This document shows positions 56,406 to 64,000 of a stretch of DNA of 64,000 bases, one piece after another (position 1 is the stretch's first letter; each line of letters begins with the position of its first letter). The notes under the pieces are model-generated. The model was not told the origin of the DNA, did not search any database, and saw only the letters and a program-made list of their open reading frames with translations. Both the position numbers and the translations under genes were made by a program. Source of the DNA: Hymenobacter pini (lineage in GTDB: Bacteria; Bacteroidota; Bacteroidia; Cytophagales; Hymenobacteraceae); NCBI RefSeq assembly GCF_020421205.1, contig NZ_JAIZZH010000003.1:124001-188000 (forward strand). The letters are read 5' to 3'.

Positions 56406-56702
56406 TTACCGCTTTTCCAAGGGCAGCCAGCGTTGTTCTACCACGGCGGCGGTGTTAGTGGAGAGGAAGTCGTTATAGACTTGCTCGGCCGGGCCCTGGC
56501 TGAGTAACGGTGCGCCTTCTGTGGGCAATACCAACAGCAATTCATTAGCGGCAAGCTCAAGCGCTGCCCGAAGCTGGGGTTCTAGCGCACTAGCTTCGGC
56601 GAGGTAGGCCTCCTGCAGTTTTACCACGGTTACACGCTGGCCTTGGTGCTCAATGTGGGCGTACACGCCGGCCGGGCCGGTGGAGAAAGTGTCGGCAGTC
56701 AT
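56406..56702 (-). CDS. Small hypothetical protein
   Basis: A 98-aa acidic, soluble protein (MTADTFSTGPAGVYAHIEHQ...) with a beta-like start and a long helix (ASALEPQLRAALELAANEL). No family recognised. Codon use agrees with its neighbours and no better frame overlaps it. It lies 60 bp downstream of the MBL-fold hydrolase on the same strand, so it may be co-transcribed. Confidence 0.6.
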   Translation of the reverse strand: MTADTFSTGPAGVYAHIEHQGQRVTVVKLQEAYLAEASALEPQLRAALELAANELLLVLPTEGAPLLSQGPAEQVYNDFLSTNTAAVVEQRWLPLEKR

Positions 56703-56762
56703 ATGCGAAAATCAGGTGGGTGTGGCTTCGTTATACGCAAGCCGCCCACTCTGCGCCGTGCC

Positions 56763-57500
56763 CTAGCGTAGCTCGCCTATCGTTAGGGTTTCGCCGGGCT
56801 GCAGCGTATGCACGGTTATGGTTTGGTTCGGCCCCAACTGCTGCCGCAGCTGCTCGGGTGTGCCTACCAACGAGGGGAACGTGCCGTAATGAAACGGTAC
56901 CACGTGGCGCACGCCCAGCAGTCGGGCGGCATGGGCAGCTTCGAGCGGGCCCATCGTGTACCGGTCGCCGATGGGCAACAGGGCCACGCTGGGCTGGTAC
57001 AGCTCCGCCAGCAGGCGCATATCCCCGAACAAGGCCGTGTCGCCGGCGGCGTACAGTACCGTACCATCCGAGAACCGCAGGATAAAGCCGACGCCCTCGT
57101 GCTGGTGAGTGGTAGTGCCGTCGGGGCGGTCCACGTGGGCGGCATGGTGCGCTATTGTCATCGTCAGGCGCAGGTCCAGCACATCAATGCTGCCGCCCAC
57201 GTTCATAGCCTCGCACTGAGCGGCCGGCACGCCCTGCTCCTGCAGGTAAAACCGCACGGGGGCAGGTGCGGCTATTGTAGCCCCGGTGCGGGCCAGCAGG
57301 GCCGGCAGCTCGGCGTCCATGTGGTCGTCGTGGCCGTGGGTGAGCAGGATGAGGTCGGCGCGCTCGGGCTGGCGCAGGTTCTCGGGCACGTAGGGGTTGT
57401 TGCTTAGCCAGGGGTCCAGCAGAATAGTGCGGCCCTCGGGCGTGGTGATGCGGAAACTGGCGTGGCCGAGTAGCTGCAGTTGGGTGGTGGCAGGTGTCAT
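56763..57500 (-). CDS. UPF0173-like metal-dependent hydrolase (MBL fold)
   Basis: A 245-aa metallo-beta-lactamase-fold hydrolase. It begins MTPATTQLQLLGHASFRI and has the first metal motif LLTHGHDDHMD (HxHxDH), the later His in TIAHHAAHVD and Asp in YAAGDTALFGDM, and VVPFHYGTFP with the last His. This motif set fits the UPF0173 group. The activity is not known. ATG 57500 is chosen because the longer frame extends through a non-coding stretch with a hydrophobic segment. Confidence 0.92.
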   Translation of the reverse strand: MTPATTQLQLLGHASFRITTPEGRTILLDPWLSNNPYVPENLRQPERADLILLTHGHDDHMDAELPALLARTGATIAAPAPVRFYLQEQGVPAAQCEAMNVGGSIDVLDLRLTMTIAHHAAHVDRPDGTTTHQHEGVGFILRFSDGTVLYAAGDTALFGDMRLLAELYQPSVALLPIGDRYTMGPLEAAHAARLLGVRHVVPFHYGTFPSLVGTPEQLRQQLGPNQTITVHTLQPGETLTIGELR

Positions 57501-57733
57501 AGGGAAAAGAAATAGGGCTATTGATACGGCAGCGGCAAAGTAAAGCCCCGCGCCGGATTGATGATGGAGGGCGTGGGCGAAGAAATGCGGGGGTTGGTCG
57601 GTTTTTCTGCGGGCTTGCTGGATTTCGGCCCGCAGCGGGCCGTCTGCGGCACTGGGTTTGAATACAGGGAGACCAGAACGGAAAGTTCTGATACTCACTT
57701 CTCTTCGACTTTCACTTTCCAATTCAACTACCC

Positions 57734-58222
57734 ATGAAAAAGCACTTGTTGAGCCTCGCCCTGCTTCTCGGTCTAATTGCCTCCGCTTCCGAAACCTCGT
57801 TTGCCGCCGCTGCCTCGTTCGGGCAGGAGCAGCGCCAGGATGACCACCGTGACAAAGACGGCCGCCGGGGCCGCCAAAATCAGCGCCAGGATGGCCAGCG
57901 CCGCCAGCAGCGCCTCGACCAGATGGCCAAAGACCTGGACCTGAGCAGCAAGCAGAAATCCAAAGTGGAGAAAATCTTCCTGGAGCAACAGCAGCAGATG
58001 CAGGCCCTGCGCAGCCGCTCCGGCCAGGACCGTAGCCAACAGCGCGACGAGTTCAAGCGCATCCACGAAGGCACCGATAAAAAGCTGAAAGACGTGCTGT
58101 CCAAGAAGCAGTATGCCCAGCTGGAAGCCAAGCGCCAGGAGCGCATGCGCCAGTTCCAAAACCGCCAGGGTGACCAGCGGCGCGGTGGCCCCGAACGCCG
58201 CGACTTCAACGGCCGGGGCTAA
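57734..58222 (+). CDS. Periplasmic Spy/DUF4890-like protein
   Basis: A 162-aa secreted basic protein. The signal peptide (MKKHLLSLALLLGLIASASET) ends at about residue 25. The mature part is Gln/Arg-rich with two low-complexity stretches (RGRQNQRQDGQRRQQR and GDQRRGGPERRDFNGRG) around a helical hairpin (DLDLSSKQKSKVEKIFLEQQ, KLKDVLSKKQYAQLEAKRQE) of the LTxxQ/Spy type. Related proteins are stress-linked chaperones. It is a single gene, followed by a palindrome that ends in TTGTTTT. Confidence 0.85.
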   Translation: MKKHLLSLALLLGLIASASETSFAAAASFGQEQRQDDHRDKDGRRGRQNQRQDGQRRQQRLDQMAKDLDLSSKQKSKVEKIFLEQQQQMQALRSRSGQDRSQQRDEFKRIHEGTDKKLKDVLSKKQYAQLEAKRQERMRQFQNRQGDQRRGGPERRDFNGRG

Positions 58223-58248
58223 GCTATTTGCCCGTTCCTGATCAAGCA

Positions 58249-58284
58249 GACCGTCATTTCGAGCGCAGCCGAGGAATGACGGTC
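58249..58284 (+). terminator. Short GTCATTTCGAGC palindrome acting as terminator
   Basis: GACCGTCATT and AATGACGGTC form a 10-bp stem with a 16-nt loop containing TCGAGCGCAGCCGAGG, followed by TTGTTTT. It is a minimal member of the dispersed GTCATTCCGAGC family. Confidence 0.7.
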
Positions 58285-58384
58285 TTGTTTTACTACTGGT
58301 AAGCCATCTGCCTCCAATATTTCCCGTATCATTTCGACTACCTGAACAACCAGCTCCGTCGGCTGGGCTTTACACGTCGAGTTG

Positions 58385-59506
58385 ATGCGCAGATTTCTGA
58401 AGATAACGGGCCGGCTGGTGTTGGTGCTGGTTGCCGTGCTGGTAGTAGCCGGTGTTGCGTTTGCGAACCTCAGTCCCGAGCTGGGCGGCAAGCCCACCAA
58501 GGCCCAGCGCGCCGCCTACGCCCGCACCGGCCGCTACCACGACGGGGAGTTTCACAACCTGGAGCCCACGGAGGTGATGACGGGCGGCAGCACGTTTTCG
58601 GTACTGTGGCGCTTCCTGTTCACCAAAGTGCCCAATGCCTCCCCGGCGGCACCACTACCCACCCAGCCGCTCGATTCCAGCAGCATCACCCGCAAAACGC
58701 CCGAACTGGTGCGCGTGACGTGGTTTGGGCACTCGGCCAGCCTGGTGAAAATCGGGGGCAAAAATGTCCTCCTCGACCCCATGCTGAGCGTGAAGATGGG
58801 GCCACTGCCCCTCGTAACGCCCAAGCGCTACAACCCCAGCCTGGCCATTACCACCGAGCAGCTCCCGGCCATTGATGCCGTGCTCATCTCCCACGACCAC
58901 TATGACCACCTCGACTACCAGACCATCCGCCGGCTGAAGGACAAGGTGGCCCACTTCTACGTGCCGCTGGGCGTGGGGGCACACCTGCTGGCCTGGGGCG
59001 TGGCGCCTGAGAAAGTGCAGGAACTGGATTGGCAGGACTCGGTGCGGCTGCCGGGCCTCACCATCATCAGCACGCCGGCCCGCCACTTTTCGGGCCGGGG
59101 CCTCACCAACCGCAACTCCACTTCCTGGAGTTCCTGGGTGCTCAAAACACCCACCCACCGCGTGTTCTACAGCGGCGACGGAGGCTACGGCCAGCATTTC
59201 CAGCAAATCGGCCGCCAGCACGGACCCTTCGACCTGGCCCTGATGGAGTGCGGGCAGTACGACGCCAACTGGGCCCAGATACACATGATGCCCGAGCAAA
59301 GCGTGCAGGCCGCCCTGGATGTGCGGGCCCGCGCCATGCAGCCGGTGCACTGGGGCGCCTTCACCGAAGCCCACCACGCCTGGAACGAGCCCGTGCGCCG
59401 TGCCACCGCCGCCGCAGCCCTGCACCAACTACCCATCACCACCCCCGAGCTGGGCCAGCCCGTCACGCTCGGCCAGCCCCTGCCACAGCTGCGGTGGTGG
59501 GAATAG
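58385..59506 (+). CDS. MBL-fold hydrolase, NAPE-PLD/RomA-like, membrane-anchored
   Basis: A 373-aa metallo-beta-lactamase-fold protein with one N-terminal membrane anchor (VLVLVAVLVVAGVAFA). Metal-binding motifs are LISHDHYDHLDY (HxHxDH), STPARHFSGRG, YSGDGGYGQHF and MQPVHWGAFTEAHH. The order, and DPMLSVKMGPL, match the NAPE-PLD-like group (YtnP/RomA). It may hydrolyse a phospholipid or an outer-membrane lipid derivative, which is inference. It follows a divergent-free gap; a TTG three bases earlier is less likely than ATG 58385. Confidence 0.92.
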   Translation: MRRFLKITGRLVLVLVAVLVVAGVAFANLSPELGGKPTKAQRAAYARTGRYHDGEFHNLEPTEVMTGGSTFSVLWRFLFTKVPNASPAAPLPTQPLDSSSITRKTPELVRVTWFGHSASLVKIGGKNVLLDPMLSVKMGPLPLVTPKRYNPSLAITTEQLPAIDAVLISHDHYDHLDYQTIRRLKDKVAHFYVPLGVGAHLLAWGVAPEKVQELDWQDSVRLPGLTIISTPARHFSGRGLTNRNSTSWSSWVLKTPTHRVFYSGDGGYGQHFQQIGRQHGPFDLALMECGQYDANWAQIHMMPEQSVQAALDVRARAMQPVHWGAFTEAHHAWNEPVRRATAAAALHQLPITTPELGQPVTLGQPLPQLRWWE

Positions 59507-59539
59507 CGCTTTGTCGCACCCTCTATTAGTTGATAGTTT

Positions 59540-59547
59540 TATCTTTG
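59540..59547 (+). promoter_or_regulatory. Possible orphan -7 element (TATCTTTG)
   Basis: An exact match with no clear gene behind it. A 43-codon ATG frame at 59601-59732 follows but is antisense to a more convincing fragment. Confidence 0.3.
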
Positions 59548-59564
59548 CGCTGGAATACACGCAT

Positions 59565-59768
59565 CTACTCCAATGGAAATTCTCTGAGGAACCCTCGATA
59601 ATGGCGTACCAGCTTGCTTACCTCATCAGTGAGGAAGGCTGGTGCTTGAAAAGTCCAGTTATCAGCCTGCGCCAACCGGCGCGGCCAACCCTCATTGCAG
59701 ATGTAATCCATGCGTCCATCCTGCGCCGCTAGCACAAGCTCCGCCGTTGCAATGGCAGCTTGCCCAAT
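59565..59768 (-). pseudogene. Possible gene remnant, 67 codons without ATG near its start
   Basis: An open frame on the minus strand, preceded by a TAG, that reads like protein: AAIATAELVLAAQDGRMDYI, then CNEGWPRRLAQADNWTFQAP and FLTDEVSKLVRHYRGFLREF. The only ATG gives 48 codons (MDYICNEGW...). No family recognised. It could be the 3' part of a broken gene or a small gene with a GTG start. Confidence 0.35.
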
Positions 59769-60053
59769 CTACAGCAGGTTCTAGTCTCTCTTTTCCTCCC
59801 TCATGCTTGCCGGCTACCTAAGTAGCTGGCCTTTAGCGTACGTCGGCGTTGCTGGCAGATGCGGCTGTTGTGTAGCAGTGCTTTACGCGCACTTACGGGT
59901 GGTTGCGCACCCTGCGTAGCAGGCTGCGGAGTAGTGGGTTACTGGCTAAAAAAGTGAGGCAATAGGCGCGCTAGCATCGTGGGGCACCTCATAACCGCGC
60001 CCGGCTTACCTGCGGGATGGGTGCGGATTTTCCACCTTTACCCGAAGTTCTAT
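59769..60053. other. Intergenic region upstream of the ABC-F gene
   Basis: About 285 bp between the possible remnant and the ABC-F start. I see no gene and no exact -7 box. CACCTTTACC near 60032-60041 is the best candidate box. Base composition is mixed. Confidence 0.4.
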
Positions 60054-61643
60054 ATGAGTATTCTAGCCAAGTCGCTGACCTATATTCACCCTGATAAAGA
60101 GGTATTATTCCAGAACCTCCAGCTTGCGGTGCCGACGGGTGGCAAGGCCTCCATAGTGGGCAATAATGGAGCGGGAAAGTCAACATTGTTACAGGTGCTG
60201 GCCGGCCGACTCCCGGCTTCAGCCGGTGAGGTTGTTATTCCCGAGGCCCCCTATTACGTGCCCCAACACCTGGGCCAGTATGATGCGTACTCGGTAGCCC
60301 AGGCTCTGGGGGTGGCGGAGAAACTACACGCCCTGCACGCTATTCTGGCCGGTGATGCCTCAGCGGAAAACTTTACCCGACTGGATGATGATTGGGAAAT
60401 GGAGGACCGGGTACAGGCAGCACTCGATTTCTGGGAGTTGCGGCACGTGGCCCTGCATCAGCCGATGCACCTGCTGAGTGGGGGCGAAAAAACCAAGGTG
60501 TTTCTGGCGGGGGCGCAGGTGCACGCGGCCCAAAGCTTGCTTCTGGATGAGCCCTCCAACCACCTCGACGCCGCCAGCCGGGCCTTGCTCTACGAGTTTA
60601 TCCGGCGCAGCCCGGCCACCGTGCTGGTGGTCAGCCACGACCGAGCCTTGCTGAACCTGGTTGACCTCACGCTGGAGCTTACGCCCACGGCCTTAGAGGT
60701 GTACGGTGGTAACTACGACTTCTACCGGGAGCAAAAAAACCAGCAGCTTGCGGCCCTGCAACACCAGCTCGATGAAAAGCAAAAAACCCTGCACCATACC
60801 CAGCAGAAGGCCCGGGATGTGGCAGAGCAGCGCCACAAGCAGGAAGCCCGCGGCAAAGCCCAGGGCCTCAAAAAAGCCCTGCCCCGTATTGTGGCCGGGG
60901 GTCTCAAAAGCAAAGCCCAGCAAAGCTCGGCTCAGCTGAAAGAGGTGCAGCAGGACAAAATCAACAGCCTCACCACCGACCTGCACCACCTCCGAACCCA
61001 ACTAGAGCAGCAGGCGCTAAAGCTGGACCTGGGTAAATCGGACCTGCACCGGGGGAAGGTGCTGATGGAAGCCACGGCCATTAATTTCTCCTACGATGGC
61101 CCGCCACTGTGGCCGCAGCCGCTCACGTTTCAGGTGCGCTCTGGGGCGCGGGTGCGCATTGCGGGCAACAACGGCCGCGGCAAAACTACCTTGCTCAACA
61201 TTATGACCGGCAGCCTGCGGCCCACCGTAGGGCAGTTGTTCGTGGCTGAGTTCGACTACTTCTACATCGACCAGGAGTATTCCCTGCTGGATAATGCGCT
61301 GACGGTGTTTGAGCAGGTGCAGCGCTTCAACTCCCGGGGCCTGCTGGAGCACGAGCTGAAAACCGTGCTGCACTACCAGCAGTTTGGCAGGGAGGTGTGG
61401 GACCGAAAAAGCGGCGGCCTCAGTGGGGGCGAGAAAATGAAGCTGCTACTGTGCTGCCTCACCGTGCGCAACAACGCCCCCGATGTACTTATCCTCGACG
61501 AGCCCACCAACAACCTGGACCTCCGCAGCCAGCAGGTGCTTACCGAAGCAGTAAAAAGCTTTGGCGGCACCATTTTGCTCATTTCCCACGACCAGCACTT
61601 CGCCGAGGCCATTGGCACCGACAGCACCATTACACTGAGCTAA
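60054..61643 (+). CDS. ABC-F family ATPase
   Basis: A soluble tandem ATPase of 529 aa that acts on ribosomes, not a transporter. Domain 1: Walker A IVGNNGAGKSTLLQVL, signature HLLSGGEKTKVFL, Walker B LLLDEPSNHLDAASRA, then VVSHDRALLNLVDL. The linker (about 215-320) is a Gln/Lys/Ala-rich coiled coil, with RHKQEARGKAQGLKKALPRI. Domain 2: IAGNNGRGKTTLLNIM, GLSGGEKMKLLLCCL and LILDEPTNNLDLRSQ. The linker may be the P-site tRNA interaction motif. Antibiotic resistance versus housekeeping role is open. Start ATG 60054 (MSILAKSLTYIHPDKE). Confidence 0.95.
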   Translation: MSILAKSLTYIHPDKEVLFQNLQLAVPTGGKASIVGNNGAGKSTLLQVLAGRLPASAGEVVIPEAPYYVPQHLGQYDAYSVAQALGVAEKLHALHAILAGDASAENFTRLDDDWEMEDRVQAALDFWELRHVALHQPMHLLSGGEKTKVFLAGAQVHAAQSLLLDEPSNHLDAASRALLYEFIRRSPATVLVVSHDRALLNLVDLTLELTPTALEVYGGNYDFYREQKNQQLAALQHQLDEKQKTLHHTQQKARDVAEQRHKQEARGKAQGLKKALPRIVAGGLKSKAQQSSAQLKEVQQDKINSLTTDLHHLRTQLEQQALKLDLGKSDLHRGKVLMEATAINFSYDGPPLWPQPLTFQVRSGARVRIAGNNGRGKTTLLNIMTGSLRPTVGQLFVAEFDYFYIDQEYSLLDNALTVFEQVQRFNSRGLLEHELKTVLHYQQFGREVWDRKSGGLSGGEKMKLLLCCLTVRNNAPDVLILDEPTNNLDLRSQQVLTEAVKSFGGTILLISHDQHFAEAIGTDSTITLS

Positions 61644-61677
61644 CCCTATCGTTCTTCCCTACTTGTCCGGTTATCAC

Positions 61678-61740
61678 GCATAGCCTGAAACTGAAACCGG
61701 CCCGCTGCTGCAGCGGGCCGGTTTCAGTTTCAGGCTATGC
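61678..61740. terminator. Perfect 30-bp hairpin between convergent genes
   Basis: Arms 61678-61707 and 61711-61740 are exact reverse complements, with loop CTG only. The start of the arm is GCATAGCCTGAAACTGAAAC. The right arm covers the last codons and stop of the convergent gene at 61730. No T tract is present, so termination may rely on the stem alone. Confidence 0.8.
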
Positions 61741-62167
61741 CGGCTATGTCCAGCGTTTCCAGCTCGGCTACGGAACCGGGCAGCCGGGTGCGGCGCAGCA
61801 GCTCCGCCAGTGGCGGCGGTAGCTCGGCCAGAGTAAGGGGCTGCAGGGGACGGGCCACCGCGTAGTAGCAGGTATCGGCGCGCTCGTGCAGGCGGGTTTT
61901 GGCGAAGGAGAACAGCCCACGCCGGGCGTAGCGGGCGGCACCCGGGTAGGCCCCGTCCTGGGCCAGGGCCGGCGCGGCCGCCACCGCCGAATCGGTTTCC
62001 GGCCGCGTCAGGAAATACTGGTGCAGCTCCAGCAACGCCTCCTCATCCGCCGCCACCGATTCCGGCAGCACCCCGCCCCCGGACGCGACGTGCACAATGT
62101 GCCCGGCCGCATCAGTAGCGAAGTAGTCAATGTCGGCGTCTTCTTGGTCGATGTCGTGAATGCGCAT
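61730..62167 (-). CDS. Hypothetical protein
   Basis: A 145-aa soluble, acidic protein (MRIHDIDQEDADIDYFATDA...), with VHVASGGGVLPESVAADEEA and a C-terminal LPGSVAELETLDIAGIA. I do not recognise a family; the layout (short acidic cytosolic protein next to another small unknown) is like immunity-type proteins, but there is no supporting toxin nearby. Codon use is GC-rich, matching the region. It lies 28 bp downstream of the zinc-ribbon-like gene on the same strand. Confidence 0.7.
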   Translation of the reverse strand: MRIHDIDQEDADIDYFATDAAGHIVHVASGGGVLPESVAADEEALLELHQYFLTRPETDSAVAAAPALAQDGAYPGAARYARRGLFSFAKTRLHERADTCYYAVARPLQPLTLAELPPPLAELLRRTRLPGSVAELETLDIAGIA

Positions 62168-62195
62168 TGTATTGAGCGAGGCTGAGTTTAAAAGA

Positions 62196-62615
62196 TTATC
62201 CTAGTAAGGCCTTGAGCTTATTTATATATGGCTCTTTGCTCAACTTGGTTAGCCAGGTTTTCGGAAGATAAGATTCAAAATAGAACCAAGGATGGGTTTT
62301 ATCCACCTTCTTCTCCAGGCGTTGGATTATGAAACTCAGATGTTGTCTGTTCCAAGCCCAGACTTCTTCTTCTCTTAAAAAGAGTTTATACCAAAGCTCA
62401 TAAGCTTTCAGTGCATCCCACCCCTCCTCTCGACGCAGGCTGCAGTTCGAGCAACTGACTTTCCATAAGTCGCGAAATAGAGAAATGTCTAAAAAGTGCT
62501 CGTAATCAGCAGGACAGTCAATGTTGGTTGCCAATGTCTGCCCACAACAAACAGGGCACTTTAACGCTACGACGCGCGGAAAGTGAAAGTGGCCGTAGCG
62601 TACGTGGCTGTCCAT
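62196..62615 (-). CDS. Small zinc-ribbon-like protein of unknown function
   Basis: A 139-aa protein (MDSHVRYGHFHFPRVVALK...) with two Cys pairs, KCPVCCGQ and SCSNCSLRREE, that could bind zinc. The remainder is helical and aromatic-rich (LWYKLFLREEEVWAWN, HPWFYFESYLPKTWL). The DNA is clearly AT-richer than both neighbours, a sign of transfer. It lies 10 bp after the methylmalonyl-CoA mutase stop on the same strand. No family recognised. Confidence 0.75.
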   Translation of the reverse strand: MDSHVRYGHFHFPRVVALKCPVCCGQTLATNIDCPADYEHFLDISLFRDLWKVSCSNCSLRREEGWDALKAYELWYKLFLREEEVWAWNRQHLSFIIQRLEKKVDKTHPWFYFESYLPKTWLTKLSKEPYINKLKALLG

Positions 62616-62625
62616 AACTCTCGGT

Positions 62626-64000
62626 TTACTCCCCCAACTTCCCCAAAATCTCCTGTGCGGCTACGGCAATAACCGTCCCGGGGCCGTACACGCCGGCCAC
62701 GCCGGCATCGTAGAGGAACTGGTAGTCCTGGGCCGGGATGACGCCGCCGGCAATGACGAGGATATCCTCGCGGCCGAGCTGCTGCAGCTCCCGGAGTAGC
62801 TGCGGAATCAGGGTTTTGTGGCCGGCGGCGAGGCTGCTCACGCCCACCACGTGCACGTCGTTCTCGGCGGCCTGGCGGGCTACTTCGGCGGGCGTCTGGA
62901 ACAGGGGCGCAATGTCCACGTCGAAGCCCACGTCGGCGAAGGAGGTGGCAATGACCTTGGAGCCCCGGTCGTGGCCGTCCTGGCCCATTTTGGCTACCAT
63001 CATGCGGGGGCGGCGGCCTTCGCGCTGGGCAAACGCATCGGCCAGCTGGCGGGCCTTGGCAAACTCCTCGTCGTAGTTCATTTCCTGGGAATACACGCCC
63101 GAAATAGCCCGAATGGTGGCCTGGTGGCGGCCGTACACTTTCTCCAGCGCATCCGAAATCTCGCCCAGCGTAGCGCGCAGCCGGGCCGCATCTACAGCCA
63201 GCGCCAGTAAATTAGTTTCTGGTTGCTGGTTGCTGGTTGCTGGTTCAGCAGCAGAAACGGAAGAATCAGCCGTAGCATCTGAACTAGAAACCAGAGACTC
63301 GGAACCAGAAACTCGCGCAGCGGCCGTGAGGGCTTCCAGGGCCTGCTGCACGGCGGCCGTGTCACGGGAGGCTTTAATGGTGTTCAGGCGGGTGATTTGC
63401 GACTCGCGCACGGCGGCGTTGTCGATGTCGAGCACCTCAATGTCGGTGGCCTCGTTTACGCGGTACTTGTTCACGCCCACCACCGTTTCCTTGCCCGAGT
63501 CGATGCGGGCCTGCTTGCGGGCCGCGGCTTCCTCAATGCGCATTTTGGGTAGGCCGGTTTCAATGGCCTTGGCCATGCCGCCCAACTCCTCCACTTCCTG
63601 AATCAGGGCCCAGGCTTTATCGGCCAGCTCGTGGGTGAGGGTTTCCACGTAGTAGGAGCCGCCCCAGGGGTCCACCACGCGGGTAATGTCGGTTTCGTGC
63701 TGGATGTAGAGCTGGGTGTTGCGGGCGATGCGGGCCGAGAAGTCGGTAGGCAGGGCAATGGCCTCGTCGAGGGCGTTGGTGTGTAGACTCTGGGTGCCGC
63801 CTAGGGCCGCGGCCATGGCCTCAATGGCGGTGCGGGCCACGTTGTTGAAGGGGTCCTGCTCGGTGAGGGAGTAGCCCGAAGTCTGGCAGTGCGTGCGCAA
63901 GGCCAGGCTTTTGGGGTTCTGGGGCTCGAACTGCTGAATGAGCTTGGCCCAGAGCAACCGACCGGCCCGCATCTTGGCAATTTCCATGAAGTGGTTCATG
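62626..64000 (-). CDS. Methylmalonyl-CoA mutase, large subunit, C-terminal part (5' end outside window)
   Basis: It isomerises (R)-methylmalonyl-CoA and succinyl-CoA using adenosylcobalamin. The visible 457 codons begin inside the (beta/alpha)8 barrel: [49 protein letters not shown]. The B12-binding domain has [20 protein letters not shown] (DxHxxG), [17 protein letters not shown] and [15 protein letters not shown]. The frame is open to the window end; the family is about 710 aa. A Ser/Ala/Gln-rich insertion lies between the barrel and B12 domain (63214-63313). The small subunit is not in the window. Confidence 0.95.
   Translation of the reverse strand, partial: MNHFMEIAKMRAGRLLWAKLIQQFEPQNPKSLALRTHCQTSGYSLTEQDPFNNVARTAIEAMAAALGGTQSLHTNALDEAIALPTDFSARIARNTQLYIQHETDITRVVDPWGGSYYVETLTHELADKAWALIQEVEELGGMAKAIETGLPKMRIEEAAARKQARIDSGKETVVGVNKYRVNEATDIEVLDIDNAAVRESQITRLNTIKASRDTAAVQQALEALTAAARVSGSESLVSSSDATADSSVSAAEPATSNQQPETNLLALAVDAARLRATLGEISDALEKVYGRHQATIRAISGVYSQEMNYDEEFAKARQLADAFAQREGRRPRMMVAKMGQDGHDRGSKVIATSFADVGFDVDIAPLFQTPAEVARQAAENDVHVVGVSSLAAGHKTLIPQLLRELQQLGREDILVIAGGVIPAQDYQFLYDAGVAGVYGPGTVIAVAAQEILGKLGE
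63214..63313. repeat. In-frame repeat insertion in the methylmalonyl-CoA mutase linker
   Basis: A 100-bp stretch bounded by perfect 11-bp inverted repeats (AGTTTCTGGTT at 63214-63224 and AACCAGAAACT at 63303-63313). One end carries three tandem TGGTTGC-like units. It stays in frame and codes for a low-complexity segment ([12 protein letters not shown] on the opposite strand; [11 protein letters not shown] and SNQQPETN on the coding strand). Confidence 0.7.

Noticed and set aside
59601..59732. 43-codon plus-strand ORF after the orphan TATCTTTG box
   Set aside because: It is antisense to a better protein-like frame and has no features of its own.

Overview
The window reads as chromosomal DNA of a GC-rich member of the Bacteroidota, most likely a Hymenobacter-like cytophagalean (this placement is inference). 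The reasons are two SusC/RagA TonB receptors (one with its SusD partner), type IX secretion genes (porQ and a PorE-like protein), GH3, OmpP1/FadL and Spy-like families, and at least a dozen exact copies of the Bacteroidota -7 promoter element TAnnTTTG in the right places. No rRNA, prophage, insertion sequence, CRISPR array or replication origin was seen. Gene order looks like an ordinary chromosome with many short operons separated by hairpin terminators and palindromic repeats.

Layout. 1-10 kb: partial susC, rnd, a MazG-like pyrophosphohydrolase, dtd, a polytopic membrane protein, a degenerate GDSL lipoprotein behind a FadL-type porin, and mltG. 10-20 kb: a ScfR/RamB-type regulator divergent from aceB-aceA (glyoxylate shunt), comB, gcvT, then a CZB protein, CHASE3 histidine kinase and receiver in tandem. 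20-30 kb: rnhB, a small gene, a probable structured small RNA, a NUDIX hydrolase, plsC, gatC, a very large membrane/repeat protein, a LolD-like ATPase, cobalamin adenosyltransferase, ilvE, and prfB with its programmed frameshift. 30-36 kb: a susC-susD pair. 36-48 kb: SDR, hslU, porQ, lon, a PorE-like OmpA protein, a DUF6702-like protein, rseP and dxr. 48-53 kb: two abnormal tRNA-like genes behind an unrecognised basic protein, a GreA-like protein, an EEP-family hydrolase, an HAD phosphatase and GH3. 54-64 kb: OsmC, SDR, ankyrin, two MBL-fold hydrolases, a Spy-like protein, an ABC-F ATPase, small unknown genes and the 3' part of methylmalonyl-CoA mutase.

How parts work together. aceB, aceA, the RamB-like regulator, methylmalonyl-CoA mutase and the cobalamin adenosyltransferase fit growth on acetate, propionate or fatty acids. 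susCD, FadL, porQ, the PorE-like protein and rseP are envelope functions. lon, hslU and the OsmC protein are stress functions.

The most unusual item is at 48499-50040: two tandem tRNA-like genes, each with an 8-bp acceptor stem plus 5-bp T stem and with 8-nt and 6-nt anticodon loops, 29 bp downstream of a co-oriented gene of unknown function. Other notable points are a promoter-to-terminator small RNA at about 21155-21303, a GDSL protein that has lost its catalytic residues, leaderless-looking rnhB and plsC, families of dispersed inverted repeats, and an in-frame repeat insertion in methylmalonyl-CoA mutase.
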